Below the pieces are notes generated by a model. That model saw nothing but the letters and a program-made list of their open reading frames with translations, ran no database searches and was not told where the DNA came from. Shown in pieces: positions 9,230 to 17,671 of a stretch of DNA of 64,000 bases. This stretch comes from Vreelandella hamiltonii (GTDB lineage Bacteria > Pseudomonadota > Gammaproteobacteria > Pseudomonadales > Halomonadaceae): the NCBI RefSeq assembly GCF_014651775.1, contig NZ_BMXN01000003.1, positions 205,800 through 269,799 of the forward strand. Reading direction: 5' to 3'. Within the stretch, counting starts at the first letter, position 1. Every line of letters begins with the position of its first letter. A program made the position numbers and the translations under genes.

Positions 9230-10305
9230 GCCAGATCACCGCCGACCAGCGCTTAGCTGACTTTCAAGCAATCCCCGTTATCGACATTAGCGGTTTACTC
9301 CATGGTGATGCCGCTGCACGCCAAGCGGTTGCGGATAACCTTGGTCGCGCCGCACGAGACGTGGGGTTCTTTCAAATGGTGGGCCACGGAATCGACCTCC
9401 CACTTCGCGAGGGATTGATTACTCAAGCCAAACGCTTCTTTGCCCAACCTGAAGCCATCAAAATGGAGCGCTACATCGGCCTCTATCACCACCACCGAGG
9501 CTATGTTCCTCCTGGTGAAGAGTCGCCAGACCCTAACAAGCCGGACATGAAAGAGGCGTTTGATCTTGCCTTTGAACTGCCCAGTGACGACCCAGAGGTG
9601 TTGGCAGGTACGCCACTCCTCGGCCCCAACCCCTGGCCCGACCTTGACGGTTTCCGCGAGCCTATCGCCGCCTACTACGAGGCTGCCTACCAAGTGGGCC
9701 GGGCACTCATGGGCGGCTTTGCCCGAGCATTGGGTCTTGATGAGCAGCAGCTACTGCGCCACGTCACCAAGCCGCCCAGCCAACTGCGATTGATCCACTA
9801 TCCGTATAACCCTGATGCCGAAGATGCCCAAGGCATCGGTGCCCATACCGACTACGAGTGCTTCACGCTGCTGCTACCCACTGCACCGGGGCTCGAGGTA
9901 ATGAATGGTGCAGGCAAATGGATCGATGTCCCCTATCAAGAGGATGCATTAGTCGTCAATATTGGCGACATGCTGGAAATTTGGAGCAACGGCGAATTTG
10001 TGGCGACCTCCCACCGAGTGCGCAAAGTTAAACAGGAGCGCTACTCTTTCCCGCTGTTTTTCGCCTGCGATTACCATACTGAAGTGGCACCGCTGCCTGA
10101 ATTGGTCGAGCGCCACGGCAAAGCTCATTACGCACCGCTCAAAGCGGGCGATCACCTCTACGCCCAAACGATCCAGACCTTCCGCTACCTGCGCGAGCGT
10201 TTGGCAAAGGGTGAGATTACGCTTCCCGAAGGTGCGCGGGAAGTGGGTAGCCTGGGCCAGCACGGCAAGCACTCGGCTGCCCAAGACGGGAAGCCCGCCT
10301 CATGA
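9226..10305 (+). CDS. 2-oxoglutarate/Fe(II)-dependent oxygenase, isopenicillin N synthase family
   Basis: Non-haem iron oxygenase of 359 residues. The N-terminal DIOX_N part starts at IPVIDISGLLHGD. The double-stranded beta-helix carries the iron triad His207-Asp209 (GAHTDYECF) and His263 (ATSHRV), and the 2-oxoglutarate-binding Arg272/Ser274 (RYSFP). The start overlaps the carboxylase stop (ATGA) and the end overlaps the next start. Members of this superfamily hydroxylate guanidino compounds so that guanidine is released (ethylene-forming enzyme on arginine, plant homoarginine hydroxylases). A role in freeing guanidine from a larger compound is therefore plausible, but this is inference. Codon use is visibly less GC-rich than the flanking operon genes. 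Confidence 0.88.
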   Translation: MSQITADQRLADFQAIPVIDISGLLHGDAAARQAVADNLGRAARDVGFFQMVGHGIDLPLREGLITQAKRFFAQPEAIKMERYIGLYHHHRGYVPPGEESPDPNKPDMKEAFDLAFELPSDDPEVLAGTPLLGPNPWPDLDGFREPIAAYYEAAYQVGRALMGGFARALGLDEQQLLRHVTKPPSQLRLIHYPYNPDAEDAQGIGAHTDYECFTLLLPTAPGLEVMNGAGKWIDVPYQEDALVVNIGDMLEIWSNGEFVATSHRVRKVKQERYSFPLFFACDYHTEVAPLPELVERHGKAHYAPLKAGDHLYAQTIQTFRYLRERLAKGEITLPEGAREVGSLGQHGKHSAAQDGKPAS

Positions 10306-11018
10306 CCTTACCACTCCCCGCCACACCAACCGAGTTTCGGGGCGTCTGGAAGCGCACGCTCTATGCCGAGCCCGCTCAGCCGCCCTACCAGTACACGGAT
10401 ACCGGCACCCAGGTGGTCTGGCTTCAGGGCGCTCAGTGGCATGCCGACCTGCGCCTTCCCGCCCGTCACGATGCGCTGGCAGGCATCGAGCACCTGGGGG
10501 CGTGCAGTCGAGCGCAGCTCGAATGGCTCGCCCACCTGACCGGTTTCGTCGGCATCACCCAGATCGACGGGCCGGTATGCACCTGGCACCGCCTGCAGGA
10601 CCTGAACCCCAGCCTGGAGAAAGACGTCGGCCAGCTGGCCTGGCTCGATGAACACCTGCTCGAAGAACAGCACCCCCACGGGCGCTACGTCGAACACTGG
10701 CAACGCCAATGCACCCCCGACCAACGTGAGCTAGTGCGCACCGACGCCCAAGGGCGGCTACGCTGGTTACAGATCGGTGACCATGCCATGGCCATCACTC
10801 CGCGCCCCGCATCAGGCCACCAGGACTCGCTTTACACGCCACTGGAAAAGGCCAGCGACGACGCACTGCGCTGGCGAGCCAGCCTGTGCATGGACTATCT
10901 GGAGCGCGATGGGCAAGGGTGGCAGATTCGTCTTTCGACCCACCCCTGGCGCATAGGTCACCCAGCCACGCCAATGAACGACACGCCACTCAAGCTCGAC
11001 ACGACCCAGAACGGCTAG
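10302..11018 (+). CDS. Conserved-looking protein of unknown function in the guanidine operon
   Basis: Cytosolic protein of 238 residues with no signal peptide or membrane span, translationally coupled to the oxygenase (ATGA overlap). It is rich in Trp and His. The N-terminal pattern G-V-W-K-R-T-L, then V-V-W-L-Q and D-L-R-L-P, looks like the strand pattern of a calycin/lipocalin-like barrel (HRI1-like proteins have a similar start), but this rests on memory of a pattern and is weak. Its position between the oxygenase and allophanate hydrolase suggests a task in the same pathway. I do not assign a function. Confidence 0.75.
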   Translation: MTLPLPATPTEFRGVWKRTLYAEPAQPPYQYTDTGTQVVWLQGAQWHADLRLPARHDALAGIEHLGACSRAQLEWLAHLTGFVGITQIDGPVCTWHRLQDLNPSLEKDVGQLAWLDEHLLEEQHPHGRYVEHWQRQCTPDQRELVRTDAQGRLRWLQIGDHAMAITPRPASGHQDSLYTPLEKASDDALRWRASLCMDYLERDGQGWQIRLSTHPWRIGHPATPMNDTPLKLDTTQNG

Positions 11019-11056
11019 GTAAAACCACTAGCTCAGCACTAGATTAGGAGACCACC

Positions 11057-12877
11057 ATGGCACTCACCCAAGCGCTGGATATCGCCAGCCTGCACAGCGC
11101 CTATCGGCAGGGCAACCTGACACCTGCACGACTGGTAGAACACCTGCTCTCCCTGGCCGATACACACGGCCATGACCCTGCCTGGATCACCCGGCTGACG
11201 CGTGAGCAATTAGCGCCCTACCTCCAACGTCTGGAAGGCGAATCGCCGGAGACCCTGCCCCTGTACGGCATTCCGTTTGCGATCAAGGACAATATCGACC
11301 TGGCGGGCGTTCCGACCACGGCGGGGTGTCCTGCTTTTGCCTACACGCCCAGCGAACACGCTTTCGTCGTGCAGCGGTTGATCGATGCGGGGGCGATCCC
11401 CATGGGCAAAACCAACCTGGATCAGTTTGCCACGGGGCTGGTCGGTGAACGGGCGCTGGAGGTTTACGGCACGCCCGCCAATGCCTTCGACCCGACGCGG
11501 GTGCCGGGTGGCTCCAGCAGTGGCTCGGCGGTGGTCACGGCGGCAGGCATGGTCAGCTTTGCTCTCGGTACCGATACGGCGGGCTCAGGCCGTGTGCCGG
11601 CCTGTTTTCACAACTTGTACGGGGTCAAGCCAAGCCTTGGCCTGCTCAGCACCCGCGGCGTAGTACCCGCCTGCGCAACGCTGGACACCATCAGCCTGTT
11701 TACCTTCACCGCCGACGATGCCGCGAAAGTGCTCAGCATTACCGCTGCCTATGATGATCAGTGCGCCTGGTCGCGAAAGCACGATTTTGCCGTGCACGCC
11801 AGACGCTATGGAAAGGCCCCTTCCGCGTTCCGCTTTGGCGTACCGCCCGAAACCCAATGGCAAACGGATGCGGCCTACACCCAGGGCATGCACCAGGCCA
11901 TTGCCCACCTTGAAGCGCTGGGCGGTGAAAAGGTCGAGCTGGACTGCGCGCCCCTGCTGGCGGCGGCGCGCCTGCTTTACGAAGGCCCCTGGGTGGCCGA
12001 GCGCTACCACGTGATTCGTGAGCTGATGGCCAGCCACCCCGAAGCCGTTCACCCGGTGACGTTTCAGATCACGCAAGGCGGGGCCACCCCGCTGGCGGTC
12101 GATGCCTTCGATGCGCGCTATCAGCTCGCCGAATTCAAGCGTCAGGCCGATGCGCTCATCGCCCAAGTGGATGTGATGCTCAGCCCCACCACGGTGACCC
12201 ACCCCACCAAGGCAGATGTCGCCGCTGACCCGATTGGCGTGAACTCACGGCTGGGGACCTGGACCAACTTCATGAACCTGCTCGATTACAGCGCCCTGGC
12301 GGTACCTGTGGCATTGTCCGAGAGCGGCCTGCCTGCCGGGGTCACCCTGTTCGGCCCAGCGTTTGCCGACCTGATGCTGCTGTCGTTGGCGCGGGCGCTG
12401 GAGGCACGCGTGATGCTGCCACTGGGGGCAACCGGCATTGCACATCCGCCACTCGCTGATTTGGCAACCACCGCCCAGGACGGCCACATGGAGATCGTGG
12501 TGTGCGGCGCTCACCTGAGCGGCTTACCCCTCAACCACCAACTGACGGAGCGCGGCGGCGTGCTGCACGAAGCGAGCCAGACGGCTCCTTGCTACAAGCT
12601 GTTCGCGCTGGCAGGCGGGCCGCCTTCGCGCCCGGCGCTGCTGCGCGATGCGGGGGGCCAGGCCATTGACGTAGAGGTATGGCGGCTGCCCGTCGAGACC
12701 GTGGGCAGCTTTCTGGCCGGGATTCCCGCGCCGCTGGGGCTGGGGCAGGTGGAGCTGGCCAGCGGCCGCTGGGCGTGTGGATTCATCTGCACTGCCGGGG
12801 CGTTGAACGAAAGCGGTACCGCCAGGGACATTACCGAATTCGGAAGTTGGCGAAAGTGGCTGGCCAGCCACGCCTGA
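11057..12877 (+). CDS. atzF: Allophanate hydrolase
   Basis: Amidase-signature enzyme of 606 residues that splits allophanate into two ammonia and two CO2, the last step of the pathway. The catalytic triad is visible as Lys77 (FAIKDNID), the cis-Ser in GGSSSGS (residues 153-154) and the nucleophile Ser177 (GTDTAGSGR). The extra C-terminal domain of about 140 residues (from about residue 475) is the AtzF/DUR1-type extension. Ribosome site TAGGAGA lies just before the ATG. A 38-base gap separates it from the preceding gene, so it is very likely in the same transcript. Confidence 0.93.
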   Translation: MALTQALDIASLHSAYRQGNLTPARLVEHLLSLADTHGHDPAWITRLTREQLAPYLQRLEGESPETLPLYGIPFAIKDNIDLAGVPTTAGCPAFAYTPSEHAFVVQRLIDAGAIPMGKTNLDQFATGLVGERALEVYGTPANAFDPTRVPGGSSSGSAVVTAAGMVSFALGTDTAGSGRVPACFHNLYGVKPSLGLLSTRGVVPACATLDTISLFTFTADDAAKVLSITAAYDDQCAWSRKHDFAVHARRYGKAPSAFRFGVPPETQWQTDAAYTQGMHQAIAHLEALGGEKVELDCAPLLAAARLLYEGPWVAERYHVIRELMASHPEAVHPVTFQITQGGATPLAVDAFDARYQLAEFKRQADALIAQVDVMLSPTTVTHPTKADVAADPIGVNSRLGTWTNFMNLLDYSALAVPVALSESGLPAGVTLFGPAFADLMLLSLARALEARVMLPLGATGIAHPPLADLATTAQDGHMEIVVCGAHLSGLPLNHQLTERGGVLHEASQTAPCYKLFALAGGPPSRPALLRDAGGQAIDVEVWRLPVETVGSFLAGIPAPLGLGQVELASGRWACGFICTAGALNESGTARDITEFGSWRKWLASHA

Positions 12878-12884
12878 CACCGCC

Positions 12885-12915
12885 CGCCGCTCTGAGCAAT
12901 GACCTCAGAGCGGCG
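12885..12915. terminator. Bidirectional hairpin between convergent genes
   Basis: CGCCGCTCTGAG (12885-12896) pairs perfectly with CTCAGAGCGGCG (12904-12915) around a 7-base loop. It lies between the end of the guanidine operon and the stop codon of the convergent membrane-protein gene. No T-run follows on either strand, so termination strength is uncertain. Confidence 0.6.
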
Positions 12916-14007
12916 CTACCCACGCTGCCTCGGCGCGTGTGCAAGCGTCCTGGCGCACAGGCGCGCCACCGGCAGTAGCAGCCAGAGCAAGGGGGAAATC
13001 AACCAGCGATATAGCCAGCGAGCCATGATCAGCACCGGCAGCAAGACCAAGCACCACAGCAGCCACTGCCCCAACCAGGTGGGCCAGCCAAGCCAGTTGG
13101 CCAGATTGGCGCCGAGCGCGCTCACCAGGCTGGGGTGGCGTACCACCACGTAGGCCGTGCCCGCCACTGCCGCCACGCGCGCCATGCGAGGCAGCGCTGC
13201 GAAACGCCCCGTGCTGGCCGCGACGCCCACACGGGCACCCTGCGCCTCCAGCGCGCCGACTCGGCCTGCCCGGGCGGCTCTTCCCGCTCGCAGCACCTTG
13301 ACCGTGCTGGCCATCACCAGCAGGTCCACCCCTGCCCACCCGAGATCGCTGGCACGCACGCCGTCACCGCTGCGCCACTGGCTCTCCAGTTGACGAATCC
13401 CACTGGTGAAAAAGTCGCCCACCCCGGTCACGACACGCTCGCCTTGCAGCCAATTCACCTGGCCTTCACGGTCGATGACGAACTGGTTCAACAGTGCGTG
13501 CCCCTCGGCATCGAGGAATGCAATGCCCATCAGCCCGCGCTGCTGGGCCGACCATTGCGCCGGGGCAGGCATCTCTTCATCGCTCCACCATCGGCTCAGC
13601 TGCTGATAGCGCTCACCCAGCCAGTGCTGCGCACGCAGCGTGGCGCTGTCGTGATGATGAAAATAGCTGACTGGCAGCACCGCATCGGCACCATAACGCA
13701 CCAATACGTCTTGCCACTGGGGTGAGAGCCCGTACGCGAGCAGTACCTCCCGGGCGAGGTCGCCATGCTGCATGACAGCCAGCCAGGCGCTCATCCACAG
13801 CGCCTGATCGGAAGCGTAGTGCAGCATCAGCGCATTGATCTCAGGAGACTCTTGCTCAAGGGGCAATGCAGGCAGTGCCTTGTGGGCTTCCAGCCGCACC
13901 AGCCGTGGCTCGAAGGGCTCGTGGGAGGCAGCCGAGGTCAATATTGCAGCTGCCAAGGCAATCAGCACGAAGACCCACCCAACCCGTGTTACCCATCCTC
14001 TGCACAT
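12916..14007 (-). CDS. Membrane protein of unknown function
   Basis: Protein of 363 residues that I do not recognise. An N-terminal span (VGWVFVLIALAAAILTSAA) looks like a signal anchor. A long soluble, mainly helical region follows (residues about 30-240). A Gly/Ala/Arg-rich segment leads to two or three strongly hydrophobic C-terminal helices (including WLGQWLLWCLVLLPVLIMA). It faces the guanidine operon convergently, so it is not part of it. Confidence 0.75.
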   Translation of the reverse strand: MCRGWVTRVGWVFVLIALAAAILTSAASHEPFEPRLVRLEAHKALPALPLEQESPEINALMLHYASDQALWMSAWLAVMQHGDLAREVLLAYGLSPQWQDVLVRYGADAVLPVSYFHHHDSATLRAQHWLGERYQQLSRWWSDEEMPAPAQWSAQQRGLMGIAFLDAEGHALLNQFVIDREGQVNWLQGERVVTGVGDFFTSGIRQLESQWRSGDGVRASDLGWAGVDLLVMASTVKVLRAGRAARAGRVGALEAQGARVGVAASTGRFAALPRMARVAAVAGTAYVVVRHPSLVSALGANLANWLGWPTWLGQWLLWCLVLLPVLIMARWLYRWLISPLLWLLLPVARLCARTLAHAPRQRG

Positions 14008-14075
14008 TGACGGCTATCCTGCTGTTCTATGCTGGAATAATCGCTTTGACACTAGGTGGTCTCCCGCCATAAAGG

Positions 14076-14486
14076 TCACTGCCCCGGGCCTACCCAATCT
14101 TCTACACGCAAGCCCGGCACTGCTTTGAACTCGCGCATATTGTTGGTGACCAGTATCAGCCCTCGTGAGCGCGCGTGACCGGCGATCATTTGATCGTAAG
14201 GGCCTATGGGCTTGCCCACCTTGGCTTGTTCAGCGCGCAGCTGCCCTGTATGCGATGCCGCTGCCTCGTCGTACATCAACACGTCCAGCCTGGCTGCAAA
14301 CCCTTCGATGGTGGCTAAATTACGTTCAGGGAAAGCAGATTTTTCTGCACCATACACCAACTCCATCAGTGTGACAGTACTGATGCACAGCTGCCCATGA
14401 TGCTGTTTGAATGCCTCACGAACCTCTTGCGGACGATTTTTAATCGTGAAAATGCAGATATTGGTATCGAGCATGAACTTGAGCAT
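14076..14486 (-). CDS. vapC: Type II toxin VapC (PIN-domain ribonuclease)
   Basis: PIN-domain ribonuclease of 136 residues. Acidic active-site residues are visible in MLDTNICIF (Asp near residue 6), the MELVYGAEKS segment (Glu) and IGPYDQMIAGHA (Asp), with the terminal LVTNNMREF block. The ATG at 14486 is chosen over an upstream TTG. Its start overlaps the VapB stop (TGATG), the usual coupling in vapBC pairs. Free toxin cleaves RNA, typically initiator tRNA in enterobacterial VapCs of this type; VapB neutralises it. Confidence 0.93.
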   Translation of the reverse strand: MLKFMLDTNICIFTIKNRPQEVREAFKQHHGQLCISTVTLMELVYGAEKSAFPERNLATIEGFAARLDVLMYDEAAASHTGQLRAEQAKVGKPIGPYDQMIAGHARSRGLILVTNNMREFKAVPGLRVEDWVGPGQ

Positions 14487-14716
14487 CAAAACAGGTCTCG
14501 TTCCTGTTCGGGGGGCTGCTCACGTGACGACATGAAGTCAGCGCTCACGCCTTCACCCTCAAACCAGCTATCCCAGGCCTCCCCGGCTGGCGATATAACC
14601 CGGGTACGACCAATGGCCACGATGTCGACTCGCTTTACACCTTCTGGCAGAGCCAACGCTTTGGGCAGTCGAACCGCCTGGCTTCGATTACTCTGAAAGA
14701 CTGCGCCTTGTTCCAT
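14486..14716 (-). CDS. vapB: Antitoxin VapB
   Basis: Antitoxin of 76 residues with the AbrB/MazE-like N-terminal DNA-binding fold: VFQSNRSQAVRLPKALALP, then VKRVDIVAIGRTRVISPAG. The acidic, flexible C-terminus (EGVSADFMSSREQ) is the part that wraps VapC. A longer in-frame start exists at 14776, but the ATG at 14716 (MEQGAVFQSN) matches the family length. It overlaps vapC and is expected to repress its own promoter. Confidence 0.93.
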   Translation of the reverse strand: MEQGAVFQSNRSQAVRLPKALALPEGVKRVDIVAIGRTRVISPAGEAWDSWFEGEGVSADFMSSREQPPEQERDLF

Positions 14717-14765
14717 GATCAGACTCCTGTGCCAGGACCATCGGGAGATACCGTACATGGAACTC

Positions 14766-14801
14766 ATGTTAGCCAACGCAATGGATATGTCAAAGGGATA
14801 T
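14766..14801 (-). promoter_or_regulatory. Probable vapBC promoter and operator
   Basis: On the minus strand a perfect -35 (TTGACA, complement of 14788-14793) is followed by a 16-base spacer and a -10 TAACAT (complement of 14766-14771). The sequence GGATAT occurs twice, at 14783-14788 and 14796-14801, flanking and overlapping the -35; this is a plausible VapB binding site. The -10 lies about 50 bases upstream of the vapB ATG. Confidence 0.55.
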
Positions 14802-14935
14802 ACACCCTAATGAGCCTACCCAATCCTGTAGCTGGCGATGCACTTCCTCCATGGGCAGATACGCCTGCTCCATGCTGATCTCTGAGTCAGTGCATCTTGT
14901 AAACCGTGTTTACTCCAACGTTGCCGCCTAAACGT

Positions 14936-16615
14936 TTACTGTTGGGAACGAGCCGCATGATAACGATTGATGGCACTCAGCACGCCTTTCATGGAGGCGC
15001 TGGTGATGCTCTCGTCGCTGCCGACGCCAAACACGGCCTGGCCGTCGATACGGACTTCGACATAGGCAATGGCTTCCGCATCGGCGCCCTGGCCTCGGGA
15101 GTGCTCGTGGTAGTCGATGATCTCCACGTCGTGACCATGGGCGTGTAGCGCTTTGACGAAGGCCGCCAGCGGGCCGTTGCCCTGACCGCTCAGCAGATGG
15201 CGTTCGCCCTGCTGCTCCACGACGGCTTCCAGGGTGACCCGAGGGCTATCCGGCTCGGAGGCCAGGCGGTGGTTGACCAGCGCCAGCGGTGCCTGCTGCT
15301 CCAGGTACTCTTCCAGGAAGGCCTGATAGATCATCTGGGAAGTGATCTCGCGACCCGTACGGTCCGCCACTTCCTGCACCACCTGGCTGAATTCGATGGA
15401 GAGCCTGCGCGGTAGCTCGATGCCGTGCTCCTGCTCCAGCAGGTAGGAGATGCCGCCCTTGCCCGACTGGCTGTTGACGCGAATCACGGCTTCGTAGCTG
15501 CGCCCGACATCCATGGGGTCGATGGGCAGGTACGGCACGTCCCAGGGGGCTTCGGGATTGGCGCGACGCTCGGCCATGCCCTTCTTGATGGCATCCTGGT
15601 GCGAACCGGAAAACGCCGTGAACACCAGGTCGCCCACGTACGGATGGCGCGGATGAACCGGCAACTGGTTGCAGTACTCCACTTCGCGCATGATCGGCGT
15701 GATATTGGAGAAATCGAGCTGGGGGTGCACGCCCTGGGTGTACATGTTCATGGCCAGCGTCACGATATCGACATTGCCGGTACGCTCGCCATTACCGAAC
15801 AGGGTGCCCTCGATTCGGTCGGCACCCGCCATCAGCGTCAACTCCGCCGCCGCCACGCCGGTGCCGCGGTCGTTGTGCGGGTGCACGCTGACGATCAGCG
15901 TATCGCGCTTTTTCACATGGCGGCAGAACCACTCGATCTGGTCGGCGTAATTGTTGGGCGTGGCCACTTCGACCGTGGCCGGCAGGTTGACGATCATCCG
16001 GTTGTCCACGCTGGGGCCGAAGGTGTCCATCACGGCTTCGACGATCTCCACGGCGAAAGGCATTTCCGTGGTCGTGAACAGCTCCGGCGAGTACTGGAAG
16101 GTCCACTGGGTCTCCGGGTTGGCGGCCATCAGGTCACGTATCTGCGCCGTGGCGTCCACGGCAATTTGCACGCACTCTGCCTTGTCGACGTTGAACACCA
16201 CCCGTCGAAACATCGGGTCGGTGGCATTGTAGACGTGCACGATGGCACGCTTGGCGCCCTTCAGCGCCTCGAAGGTGCGCTCGATCAGATGCGGCCGTGC
16301 CTGGGTCAGCACCTGGATGGTGACGTCGTCGGGAATCTTGTCCTGCTCGATCAACGAGCGCACGAAGTCGAAATCGGTTTGCGACGCAGAAGGAAAGCCC
16401 ACTTCGATCTCTTTGAAACCGATCTTCAGCAGCATGTCGAACAACCGCTGCTTGCGCTCCTGATCCATGGGGTCGATCAGCGACTGGTTGCCATCGCGCA
16501 GGTCGACGCTGCACCAGATGGGCGGCGTGTCGATACGCTGGCCGGGCCACTGACGGTCGGGCAGGTCCACCGCCACGAAAGGGCGATACTTTTTCGAAGG
16601 GTCCTTCATCATCAT
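14936..16615 (-). CDS. leuA: 2-isopropylmalate synthase
   Basis: First committed step of leucine synthesis: acetyl-CoA plus 2-oxoisovalerate gives 2-isopropylmalate. At 559 residues it is the long-form type. The TIM-barrel metal and substrate site is visible as [16 protein letters not shown] and in [16 protein letters not shown]. The C-terminal leucine-sensing domain covers the last 130 or so residues ([22 protein letters not shown]). AGGAGA lies 6 bases before the ATG at 16615. It starts 13 bases after the stop codon of the sodium-channel gene, and no leader peptide or attenuator fits in that gap, so it may be read through from that gene. Confidence 0.96.
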   Translation of the reverse strand: MMMKDPSKKYRPFVAVDLPDRQWPGQRIDTPPIWCSVDLRDGNQSLIDPMDQERKQRLFDMLLKIGFKEIEVGFPSASQTDFDFVRSLIEQDKIPDDVTIQVLTQARPHLIERTFEALKGAKRAIVHVYNATDPMFRRVVFNVDKAECVQIAVDATAQIRDLMAANPETQWTFQYSPELFTTTEMPFAVEIVEAVMDTFGPSVDNRMIVNLPATVEVATPNNYADQIEWFCRHVKKRDTLIVSVHPHNDRGTGVAAAELTLMAGADRIEGTLFGNGERTGNVDIVTLAMNMYTQGVHPQLDFSNITPIMREVEYCNQLPVHPRHPYVGDLVFTAFSGSHQDAIKKGMAERRANPEAPWDVPYLPIDPMDVGRSYEAVIRVNSQSGKGGISYLLEQEHGIELPRRLSIEFSQVVQEVADRTGREITSQMIYQAFLEEYLEQQAPLALVNHRLASEPDSPRVTLEAVVEQQGERHLLSGQGNGPLAAFVKALHAHGHDVEIIDYHEHSRGQGADAEAIAYVEVRIDGQAVFGVGSDESITSASMKGVLSAINRYHAARSQQ

Positions 16616-16628
16616 CGTGGCTCTCCTG

Positions 16629-17510
16629 TTATTCGTCGCGGTCAGGCTTTGCTTGCCCAGGCTGTGCTAGACCAGGCTTTGCTTGCGCGGCCGCCTGCAG
16701 GGCGGACTCCATGCGATCCAACTGGCTGCGCAGTGCGCGCACGTCGTCACGCAGGCCCTGTATCTCTGCAGCTTCGCCTTCTCCGCTTTCTAAATCAATC
16801 TGTGCGCTCTCTTTCTGCATCACGTCCAGCACGATACCGATCATCATATTCAGGAAAATGAACGCATTCAAAAAGATGAAGGTCAGAAAGTAGATCCAGG
16901 CGTAGGGGTACTGCTCCATAGTGGGATACAGCACCGCCGTGGCCCAGCTCTCGAAGGTGGCCACCTGGAACAGCGTCAGCATGGCCAGCGCAATGTTGCC
17001 CCACAGCTGCTCATCCACGGTATGGAAGATGAAGCTGCCCACCGCCGCGTAGATATAGAAGATGATGAACATCAGCAGCGCCACGTAGCCCATCCGTGGA
17101 ATGGACTTGATCAACGCCACCAGCAGCAGGCGCAGCTCGGGAATCATCGACACCAGACGCAGCACCCGGAAGATGCGCAGCAGGCGTGCCAGCAGCACCA
17201 TCTCAGAGTCGTCCATGGGGATGAGGCTGGCCGTGACGATCAGGAAGTCGAAGATGTTCCAACCCTTCTTGAAGAAGTTGGTCAGATTGCGTTCGGCGGC
17301 CATGCGAATCAGCAGTTCCACCAGAAAGAAGATGGTGACGGCGACGTCCAGATAGATCAGCCACTGCTCGAACTGACTGACCTCATCGTAGGTGCGAGCA
17401 CCGATGGTCAGGGCAGACAGCACGATGATGGCGATCACCACGGTCTCGAACAGCTTGTTGCTGCGCAGCTTTTCAAAGCGCGCCTGCCAGGTAGTAAAGG
17501 ATGCACTCAT
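16629..17510 (-). CDS. Bacterial voltage-gated sodium channel (NaChBac-type ion transporter)
   Basis: Six-helix voltage-gated channel subunit of 293 residues that would assemble as a tetramer. The ATG at 17510 is chosen, since a frame open to 17669 adds an unrelated N-terminus. The voltage sensor S4 has regularly spaced arginines ([19 protein letters not shown]). The selectivity filter [10 protein letters not shown] matches the sodium-selective FESW pattern of bacterial channels. A C-terminal coiled coil ([16 protein letters not shown]) fits the tetramerisation tail. The last 20 residues are a Pro/Ala/Lys repeat coded by a 15-bp tandem repeat. In halophiles such channels are linked to sodium signalling and motility. 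Confidence 0.9.
   Translation of the reverse strand: MSASFTTWQARFEKLRSNKLFETVVIAIIVLSALTIGARTYDEVSQFEQWLIYLDVAVTIFFLVELLIRMAAERNLTNFFKKGWNIFDFLIVTASLIPMDDSEMVLLARLLRIFRVLRLVSMIPELRLLLVALIKSIPRMGYVALLMFIIFYIYAAVGSFIFHTVDEQLWGNIALAMLTLFQVATFESWATAVLYPTMEQYPYAWIYFLTFIFLNAFIFLNMMIGIVLDVMQKESAQIDLESGEGEAAEIQGLRDDVRALRSQLDRMESALQAAAQAKPGLAQPGQAKPDRDE
16640..16684. repeat. 15-bp tandem repeat x3 at the 3' end of the channel gene
   Basis: Three units: GGTCAGGCTTTGCTT (16640-16654), GCCCAGGCTGTGCTA (16655-16669) and GACCAGGCTTTGCTT (16670-16684). They code, on the minus strand, for a repeated Ala-Lys/Gln-Pro-Gly/Asp pattern just before the stop codon. Similar 15-bp triplications occur at the ends of serB and tupC. 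Confidence 0.85.
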
Positions 17511-17671
17511 GGAACGGGGCTTCTCGGAAACGTTGAATCGGCACACTTTATACCAAAAAGAGCCACCTTCCACCTGCTGGATACAGGGGAGTTTTATTGC
17601 TCCGGCTAGTGGTCGATACCACTTTCGGGTAAGCTCCCTGTCGGTTTTTTGGCCTGTAACGAGGTACAACT

